Below are positions 58,867 to 64,000 of a stretch of 64,000 nucleotides of DNA, in pieces. Within the stretch, counting starts at the first letter, position 1. The number at the start of each line of letters is the position of its first letter. Source of the DNA: Pelomonas sp. Root1444. GTDB taxonomy: Bacteria; Pseudomonadota; Gammaproteobacteria; Burkholderiales; Burkholderiaceae_C. Location of the stretch: contig NZ_LMFP01000001.1 in NCBI RefSeq assembly GCF_001426885.1, forward strand, positions 126,834-190,833, given 5' to 3'. The notes under the pieces are model-generated. The model ran no database searches and had not been told where the DNA came from. It saw only the letters and a list, made by a program, of their open reading frames with translations. A program made the position numbers and the translations under genes.

Positions 58867-60129
58867 TCAGCCCGGCGCCGTTTCGGGCTTGCGTGCCGAG
58901 CCCTTGACGAGGTCGAAGCGGAACAGCCGGCACTCGATGGGGCCGTTCCACATCGGCACGCGGCGCGATTCCTTCAACCGCATCTTGCTGGGCAGCTTCA
59001 TGTCGGGGCTGAGCATCCAGGCGGTCCAGCCGGCCGGGTTCTCGGTGTACTGGCGCTTCCAGTGGGCGGCCAGGCGGGGGAAGAAGTCGTCGCCGGCGTC
59101 CAGCTCCTCGGAACCGCGTGCGTCGCGCGCCATCGCGGCCTTGCCGCGCACCTCGATGCGTTCGCCGTAGGGCGGGTTCATGACGATGCTGCCGGGCATG
59201 CCCTCGGGCAGCTGCGGCGCGGGCCGCTCCAGCGCGTCGCCGCCGTTGAACTGGATGTAGGCGGCCACGCCGGCGCGCTCGGCATTGCGGCGCGCGAAGT
59301 CGACCATGCGGAAGGCCACGTCGCTGGCGTAGATGGGCACGGCGGGCGCGTGGATGCGGGCGCGCGCGGCCTGGGTCATGGCGGCCCACGCCGTCTTCAT
59401 CGCCGGCGTGGAGAACGGGATCTGGCGCTCGAACGCGAAGCGGCGGGTCAGGCCAGGCGCCGAGTCGCAGGCGATCAGCGCCGCCTCGATGGGGATGGTG
59501 CCGGAGCCGCAGCAGGGGTCGTGCAGCGCGCTCTCACCACGCCAGCCGGCGGCAGCCAGCATCGCGGCGGCCAGCGTCTCCTTCAGCGGGGCGTCGCCCT
59601 TGTCGACCCGCCAGCCGCGCTTGAACAGCGGCTCGCCCGACGTGTCCACGTACAGCGCCGCGCGCTCCGGGCCGACATGCAGCAGCACCGGCAGGTCGGG
59701 CGAGTGGGTGTCGACGCTGGGGCGCTCGCCGGTGTGCTCGCGCAACTGGTCGCAGATCGCGTCCTTGATGCGCAGCGTCGTGAAGTTCAGGCTCTTCAGC
59801 GGCGAGCGCTGGGCGATGGTGTCGACGCGGATGGTCTCGCGCGGGGTGATCCAGTCGCGCCAGTCGACGCGGCGGGCCAGCGCATAGAGGTCTTCCTCGT
59901 GGCGGTAGGGCCCCTCGATCAGCTCGATGAGCACGCGCTGCGCGAGCCGGCTCTCGAGGTTGATGCGCATCGCGTCTTCCAGGCTGCCGACCACGCCGCA
60001 GCCACCGCGCAGCGGCTCCACCTTGCTGCGCACGCCGGGCGGCAGGAAACGTTTCAGCTCCTCTTCCAGCAGCGGCTCGACGCCGCCGGCACAGGACACG
60101 AACAGGGACAGTTTGTTAGGCAGGCTCAC
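58867..60129 (-). CDS. rlmL: 23S rRNA G2445-type methyltransferase (RlmL-like, THUMP domain)
   Basis: 420 residues from the GTG at 60129 (MSLPNKLSLFVSCAGG); the frame extends to 60252 but that part is not protein-like. N-terminal THUMP region (about 45-150) followed by a UPF0020 methyltransferase domain: DPCCGSGTIPIEAALIA and the catalytic NPPYGERIE. It corresponds to the RlmL half of the enterobacterial RlmKL fusion and would make m2G in 23S rRNA. Convergent with the MFS gene, with only its stop separating them. Confidence 0.87.
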   Translation of the reverse strand: MSLPNKLSLFVSCAGGVEPLLEEELKRFLPPGVRSKVEPLRGGCGVVGSLEDAMRINLESRLAQRVLIELIEGPYRHEEDLYALARRVDWRDWITPRETIRVDTIAQRSPLKSLNFTTLRIKDAICDQLREHTGERPSVDTHSPDLPVLLHVGPERAALYVDTSGEPLFKRGWRVDKGDAPLKETLAAAMLAAAGWRGESALHDPCCGSGTIPIEAALIACDSAPGLTRRFAFERQIPFSTPAMKTAWAAMTQAARARIHAPAVPIYASDVAFRMVDFARRNAERAGVAAYIQFNGGDALERPAPQLPEGMPGSIVMNPPYGERIEVRGKAAMARDARGSEELDAGDDFFPRLAAHWKRQYTENPAGWTAWMLSPDMKLPSKMRLKESRRVPMWNGPIECRLFRFDLVKGSARKPETAPG

Positions 60130-60304
60130 GCGCCGGATTGTCGCCGTGTGGGCGCGAGATTGCGGTTTGCCGGCGCGGGAGCGCTGCTTGCCACCTGTCC
60201 CCCAGCGGTGCCTGGCCCTGACCGGCCGTCGGCGAACGTGCAATTCCTGCACGCTCTGCCTGGGTTATCCGCAAGTGCTCCCTCCCTACTGAAAGGATAT
60301 CGGT

Positions 60305-60574
60305 ATGAATTTCATCATTTGGCTCATCGTCGGCGGATTGATCGGCTGGGTCGCCAGCATGATCATGAAAACCGATGCCCAACAGGGCGTCACCCTGAAC
60401 GTGGTGGTCGGCATCGTCGGCGCACTGCTGGGCGGCTGGCTGCTCGCACCGATGCTCGGCACCGGCACCATCAACAGCAACGACTTCAGCCTGGCGGGTT
60501 TGGGCGTGTCATTGCTGGGCGCCATCATCCTGCTGGCCATCGTCAACCTGGTCCGCCGCGGCACCGCACGCTGA
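60305..60574 (+). CDS. GlsB/YeaQ/YmgE-family small membrane protein
   Basis: 89 residues with three membrane helices and the family pattern FIIWLIVGGLIGWVASMIMKTDAQQGVTLNVVVGIVGALLGGWLL. Called transglycosylase-associated, but enzymatic activity is not established. Often stress-induced. AAAGGA lies about six bases ahead of the ATG. Confidence 0.92.
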   Translation: MNFIIWLIVGGLIGWVASMIMKTDAQQGVTLNVVVGIVGALLGGWLLAPMLGTGTINSNDFSLAGLGVSLLGAIILLAIVNLVRRGTAR

Positions 60575-60590
60575 GCGCTGCCCTGGGCGT

Positions 60591-60617
60591 GCCCAACCGG
60601 CTGCTGGCCGGTTGGGC
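60591..60617. terminator. Hairpin after the GlsB-like gene
   Basis: Ten-base perfect stem (60591-60600 with 60608-60617) and a seven-base loop, 17 bases after the stop. No U-tract follows, so termination is possible but not certain. Confidence 0.45.
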
Positions 60618-60692
60618 ACAGGTGCGCGTGCGTGAGCGGTGGCGATGACGTCAGCTCTAAACTGACCGCGTCGCCGCCAACCCGTGCCACCC

Positions 60693-61571
60693 ATGAAGCG
60701 CTTCGTCCTGAACCTGACCTTCCTGTTGAGTGCATTGCCGGCGGCATCCGCCTGGGCCGCCGATGCTGTGCCGGCCTATCCGCCGCATGCCATCGGCAAC
60801 TCGTTGTTGCGCGCCCTGCCCAAGAACGCCGACGGCCGGAGCTATCAGCTGCACATCCACCTGCCGGCCTCCTACGCCAAGGAACCCAAGCGCCGCTACC
60901 CGGTGCTCTACGTCACCGACGGCTACTGGGACTTCCCGACCGTCGTGTCGTCGTACAACAACCTGAACTACGACAAGGTCGTGCCCGAGTTCATCACCGT
61001 GGGCCTGGGCTATGCCGGCGAGGGCCTGGACTACGGCCAGCTGCGCGCCTGGGAGCTGTCCCCCGTGCGCATGAACCCGCTGGCGAGCGACACCGGCCAC
61101 GCCGACAAGTTCCTCGCCGCGCTGGAGCGCGAGATCTTCCCGCTGATGGAGCGCGACTACCGCGCCGATCCGGCGCAGCGCTACCTGGCCGGCAGCTCGC
61201 TGGGCGGCCTGTTCACGCTGCATGCGATGTACGCCAAGCCGCAGCTCTTCAAGGGCTACATCGCGGCCAGCCCGGCCGTCGTCGCCGGCAACGACTGGAT
61301 CATCGGCCAGGCCAAGGCCTACGCCGCCACCGGCAAGCCGATCAAGGCGCGGCTGTACGTGACCGGTGCCGAGTACGAATGGCCCGGCTTCCTGGCCGGC
61401 ATCCAGCGCTACCAGGCGCTGTTGCCGGAACTCAAGCATCCCGAGCTGGTGTTCCAGAACCGCACCATCGACGGCGAACGCCATGCCGGCACCAAGGCCG
61501 AGAGCTACACGCGCGGGATGCGCTTCGTGTTCGAGCCGCTGGCGCCGGAGATGGGGAAGTCGAAGGACTGA
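60693..61571 (+). CDS. Secreted alpha/beta hydrolase (esterase D/IroE-like)
   Basis: 292 residues from the ATG at 60693; a GTG at 60684 is possible. Signal peptide (LNLTFLLSALPAASAWA). The putative-esterase fold has YPVLYVTDGYWDFP, nucleophile elbow YLAGSSLGGLFTLHAMY, and a late histidine region (DGERHAGTKAESY). Resembles siderophore-ester or serine esterases of the Fes/IroE type. Substrate unknown. Confidence 0.85.
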   Translation: MKRFVLNLTFLLSALPAASAWAADAVPAYPPHAIGNSLLRALPKNADGRSYQLHIHLPASYAKEPKRRYPVLYVTDGYWDFPTVVSSYNNLNYDKVVPEFITVGLGYAGEGLDYGQLRAWELSPVRMNPLASDTGHADKFLAALEREIFPLMERDYRADPAQRYLAGSSLGGLFTLHAMYAKPQLFKGYIAASPAVVAGNDWIIGQAKAYAATGKPIKARLYVTGAEYEWPGFLAGIQRYQALLPELKHPELVFQNRTIDGERHAGTKAESYTRGMRFVFEPLAPEMGKSKD

Positions 61572-61572
61572 A

Positions 61573-61604
61573 GCCCGCCGAAGCCCTGTCAGGCTTCAGC
61601 GGGC
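61573..61604. terminator. Bidirectional hairpin between convergent hydrolase genes
   Basis: Inverted repeat of 6+6 bases with one internal mismatch (61573-61585 with 61592-61604) between the two convergent stops. Only a weak T-run follows. Shared terminator by position. Confidence 0.5.
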
Positions 61605-61622
61605 GCCTGACGCCCTTTGCGC

Positions 61623-62561
61623 TTATTGGCGCACGAAGTCCAGCAGGTCCTGGTTGAGGCGGTCCTTGTGCGTGTCGGTGATGCCGTGGGGACCGCCGGC
61701 GTATTCGATCAGCCGGGCGCCCTTGACCAGCTTGGCCGTCGCGCGGCCGGTCGTCTCGATCGGCACGATCTGGTCGTCTGCGCCGTGGATGACCAGGGTC
61801 GGGAAATTGAACTTCTTCAGGTCGGCGCGGAAGTCCGAGTGGAAGAAGGCCTCGATGCTGTCGTAGGTCGCCTTGGATCCTGCCTGCATGCCCTGCACGT
61901 AGAAGCTGTCGATCAGGCCTGCCGAGGGCTTGGCACCCGGCCGGTTGAAGCCGAAGAAGGGGCCGCTGGCGATGTCCTTGTAGAGCTGGGCACGGTTGTC
62001 GAGCGAAGCCTTGCGCAGGCTGTCGAACACCGCCGTGGGCACGCCCTCGGGGTGGGTGGGCGACTGGCCCATGATGGGTGTGATGGCGCCCACCAGCACG
62101 GCCTTGGCGACGCGCGCCGAGCCGTGGCGGCCGACGTAGCGGGCCACCTCGCCGCCGCCGGTGGAGAAGCCCACCAGCGTGGCGCGCTGGATGTCCAGGG
62201 CGCGCAGCACGGCGTCGAGGTCGTCGGCGTACTGGTCCATGGTGTTGCCCGCCCACGGCTGGCCCGAGCGGCCATGGCCGCGCCGGTCATGGGCGATGAC
62301 GCGGTAGCCGCGCTCGGCCAGGAACTGCATCTGCGACTCCCAGCTGTCCGCATTGAGCGGCCAGCCGTGGCTGAAGACGACGACCGGGCCGTTCTTCGGG
62401 CCCCAGTCTTTCACGTACAGCGGCGTGCCGTCGTGCGCGGCCACATACGAGCTGGCAATGGCTTGCGCCGCGGTGGCAGGCGCTGCGATGGCCTGGGTTT
62501 GGGCGGCAAAACCCCCAGCAGCGAGGGCGGCGGCGAGGGCGAGGCGGGTGATGGCGTTCAT
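61623..62561 (-). CDS. Alpha/beta hydrolase, cofactor-free haloperoxidase-like, exported
   Basis: 312 residues. Signal peptide ([20 protein letters not shown]). Oxyanion segment [14 protein letters not shown], nucleophile elbow [14 protein letters not shown], acid in [11 protein letters not shown], base in [12 protein letters not shown]. This triad and the SHGWPL form match the non-haem chloroperoxidase/esterase group. It is divergent from an AraC regulator and shares its promoter region, where three GTAC repeats lie. Confidence 0.9.
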   Translation of the reverse strand: MNAITRLALAAALAAGGFAAQTQAIAAPATAAQAIASSYVAAHDGTPLYVKDWGPKNGPVVVFSHGWPLNADSWESQMQFLAERGYRVIAHDRRGHGRSGQPWAGNTMDQYADDLDAVLRALDIQRATLVGFSTGGGEVARYVGRHGSARVAKAVLVGAITPIMGQSPTHPEGVPTAVFDSLRKASLDNRAQLYKDIASGPFFGFNRPGAKPSAGLIDSFYVQGMQAGSKATYDSIEAFFHSDFRADLKKFNFPTLVIHGADDQIVPIETTGRATAKLVKGARLIEYAGGPHGITDTHKDRLNQDLLDFVRQ

Positions 62562-62628
62562 GTTGGGATCTCCTGTGGGGGGGCGGTTGCGTTGTCTTGC
62601 GACAGGGCGAACTGTGCCGAGGAGTGCC

Positions 62629-62674
62629 GTACTTGAAATACCATCCGGTACGCTTTAGTTTGCAATTCGTACTG
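62629..62674. promoter_or_regulatory. Three phased GTAC repeats in the hydrolase/AraC promoter region
   Basis: CCGTACTTG (62627-62635), CCGGTACGC (62645-62653) and TTCGTACTG (62666-62674) are spaced 19 and 21 bases apart, two helical turns each. They occupy the short gap between the divergent hydrolase and AraC genes. This fits binding sites for the AraC regulator controlling both promoters. Confidence 0.45.
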
Positions 62675-62676
62675 AC

Positions 62677-63510
62677 ATGGCCGACCGACTTGCCGCCCTC
62701 TTCGCCCACTTCGCCGTGCGGGCCGAGACCTTCCAGGCCGGCCCGCTGTGCGGCGTCAACAGCCTGGAACCCCAGGCCGGCCGTGGCCAGCTGCACCTGA
62801 TCCGCGACGGCGGCGTGGAGGTGCACAACGACGGCACGCCCGAGCCGCTGCGTATCGCGGAGCCCAGCCTGCTGCTCTACCCGCGCCCGTTGGCGCACCG
62901 CTTCGTGACGGACCCGAGTTGCGGCGCCCAGTTCGTCTGCGCCCACATGGCCTTCGAGGGCGGCGCCGGCCACCCCATCGCCGCGGCGTTGCCGCCCTGG
63001 GTCTGCCTGCCGCTGGCGGCGGTGCCGAGCTGCGCGCCGGTACTCGGCCAGCTGTTCGCCGAGGCCGAGGCCAGCCATTGCGGCCGGCAGCTGATGCTGG
63101 ACCGGCTGTTCGAAGTGCTGCTGATCTGGGTGCTGCGCGAGCTGATGTCGCAGGGTCAGGTGGAGTCCGGAATGCTGGCCGGCCTGTCCCACCCCAAGTT
63201 GCGCGGGACTCTCGTGGCGCTGCACGAGGCACCGCAGCGCGGGTGGCCGCTGGAAGAGCTGGCGGCGCAGGCCGGCATGTCGCGCACGGTGTTCGCGAAC
63301 ACCTTCCGCGACGTGGTCGGCTGCACGCCCGGCGTCTACCTGCAGCGCTGGCGCATCGGCCTGGCGCAGATGGGCTTGCGCGAAGGCAAGGCCCTCAAGC
63401 ACATCGCGATGGATGTGGGCTATGGCGGCGAGGCGGCACTGTCACGCGCCTTCCGGGCTTACACGGGCCAGTCGCCGCGGGAGTGGCGCAAGGCGGAACG
63501 GCCGGGTTGA
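62677..63510 (+). CDS. AraC-family transcriptional regulator
   Basis: 277 residues. N-terminal cupin-like sensor (about 1-170: LHLIRDGGVEVHNDG..LLLYPRPLAHRF) and two helix-turn-helix motifs at the C-terminus (about 190-270): WPLEELAAQAGMSRTVFANTFRDVVGCTPGVYLQRWRI and ALKHIAMDVGYGGEAALSRAFRAYTGQSPREWR. Cupin_6-type AraC regulators often control the divergent oxidoreductase or hydrolase gene, here the haloperoxidase-like enzyme. Confidence 0.92.
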   Translation: MADRLAALFAHFAVRAETFQAGPLCGVNSLEPQAGRGQLHLIRDGGVEVHNDGTPEPLRIAEPSLLLYPRPLAHRFVTDPSCGAQFVCAHMAFEGGAGHPIAAALPPWVCLPLAAVPSCAPVLGQLFAEAEASHCGRQLMLDRLFEVLLIWVLRELMSQGQVESGMLAGLSHPKLRGTLVALHEAPQRGWPLEELAAQAGMSRTVFANTFRDVVGCTPGVYLQRWRIGLAQMGLREGKALKHIAMDVGYGGEAALSRAFRAYTGQSPREWRKAERPG

Positions 63511-63542
63511 GATTGGGATACCCAGCGGGCGGGGAATGAGGC

Positions 63543-64000
63543 CTACATCGCCTTGCGCAGATTCGCGGGGGCGATCTTCATCCCCTCGCGGTACTTGGCC
63601 ACCGTGCGCCGCGCGCACTGGATGCCCTGCTCCTCCAGCATCGCCGCCAGCGCGCTGTCGGACAGCGGCTTCTTGACGTCCTCGGCCGCGACGAACTGCT
63701 TGATGAGTGCGCGCACCGCGGTGCTGGACGCCTCGCCGCCGGCGTCGGTGCTCAGCCCCGAGCCGAAGAAGTACTTCAGCTCGAAGGTGCCCCAGCTGGT
63801 GGCCATGTACTTGGCCGTCGTCACGCGCGAGATGGTGGACTCGTGCAGGCCCAGCTCGTCGGCGATCTCGCGCAGCACCAGCGGCTTCATGGCCAGCTCG
63901 CCGTGGGTGAAGAAGCCGCGCTGGCGCTCCACGATGGCCTGGCTGACGCGCAGGATGGTGTCGAAGCGCTGCTGGATGTTCTTGATGAACCAGCGCGCCT
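63543..64000 (-). CDS. rpoN: RNA polymerase sigma-54 factor, C-terminal part
   Basis: The gene runs off the right edge; its start is outside the window. The visible 152 codons contain [64 protein letters not shown] (core-binding and DNA-binding region) and the RpoN box [10 protein letters not shown] that contacts the -24 element, ending at a stop at 63543. Initiates transcription at -24/-12 promoters with an activator. Confidence 0.95.
   Translation of the reverse strand, partial: ARWFIKNIQQRFDTILRVSQAIVERQRGFFTHGELAMKPLVLREIADELGLHESTISRVTTAKYMATSWGTFELKYFFGSGLSTDAGGEASSTAVRALIKQFVAAEDVKKPLSDSALAAMLEEQGIQCARRTVAKYREGMKIAPANLRKAM

Overview
The window is very GC-rich, uses codons with G or C at nearly every third position, and encodes proteins of clearly betaproteobacterial type. 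These include a TrpS with a C-terminal DUF1508-like tail, a three-subunit PntAA/PntAB/PntB transhydrogenase, the NudJ-MnmA pair, Psd, RpoN and PEP-CTERM proteins. Dispersed palindromic intergenic repeats of the kind common in Burkholderiales also occur. A chromosomal segment from the Roseateles/Mitsuaria/Rubrivivax/Leptothrix part of Burkholderiales is the most likely source; this is inference from gene content and no 16S gene is present.

Layout. (1) 1-5020: the tail of a PQQ-repeat protein, a frameshifted small membrane protein, an acyl-CoA ligase and trpS. (2) 3998-16854: a beta-glucan/beta-glucoside utilisation locus. It holds a LacI regulator, a secreted GH3, a TonB-dependent receptor, a GH1, a CUT1-type ABC importer (binding protein, two permeases, ATPase) and a secreted GH30. 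A perfect LacI-type palindrome lies in the divergent GH3/receptor promoter region. (3) 16862-26803: housekeeping and signalling genes (psd, trhO, a MurA paralogue, an RluA-type pseudouridine synthase, two GGDEF proteins, two orphan periplasmic binding proteins, an HDOD protein and a TauE/SafE permease). A structured leader or small RNA ending in a strong intrinsic terminator sits upstream of the permease (26988-27203). (4) 27261-46681: a TIGR03790-like lipoprotein, then a compact non-canonical type II secretion cluster (GspG, GspF, repeat element, GspE, GspL/PilN-like, PilO-like, GspC/PilP-like, a secretin with a C-terminal cohesin-like domain, and three more pseudopilins). Next come two large secreted S8 proteases and two PEP-CTERM proteins, which are plausible clients of that secretion system. 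(5) 46767-64000: a small lipoprotein, a CAP-domain protein, a NarL-type two-component pair, mnmA-nudJ, pntAA-AB-B, fadD, rsmE with an MFS transporter, rlmL, a GlsB-type membrane protein, two alpha/beta hydrolases, an AraC regulator and the 3' part of rpoN.

How it fits together. In the glucan locus, GH30 and GH3 would act outside the cytoplasm, the receptor would bring oligosaccharides across the outer membrane, the ABC importer would move short products inward, and GH1 would finish hydrolysis to glucose. In the secretion region, the operon order with many ATGA stop-start overlaps suggests tight co-translation of the inner-membrane platform and secretin. The two flanking protease genes point to export of degradative enzymes.

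Most unusual items: the cohesin-tailed minimal secretion system split by a palindromic repeat; the structured RNA upstream of the TauE permease; an in-frame palindromic insertion inside MnmA; a single-base frameshift in the membrane protein at 266-804; and a divergent MurA paralogue. No tRNA, rRNA, CRISPR array or insertion-sequence transposase was seen.
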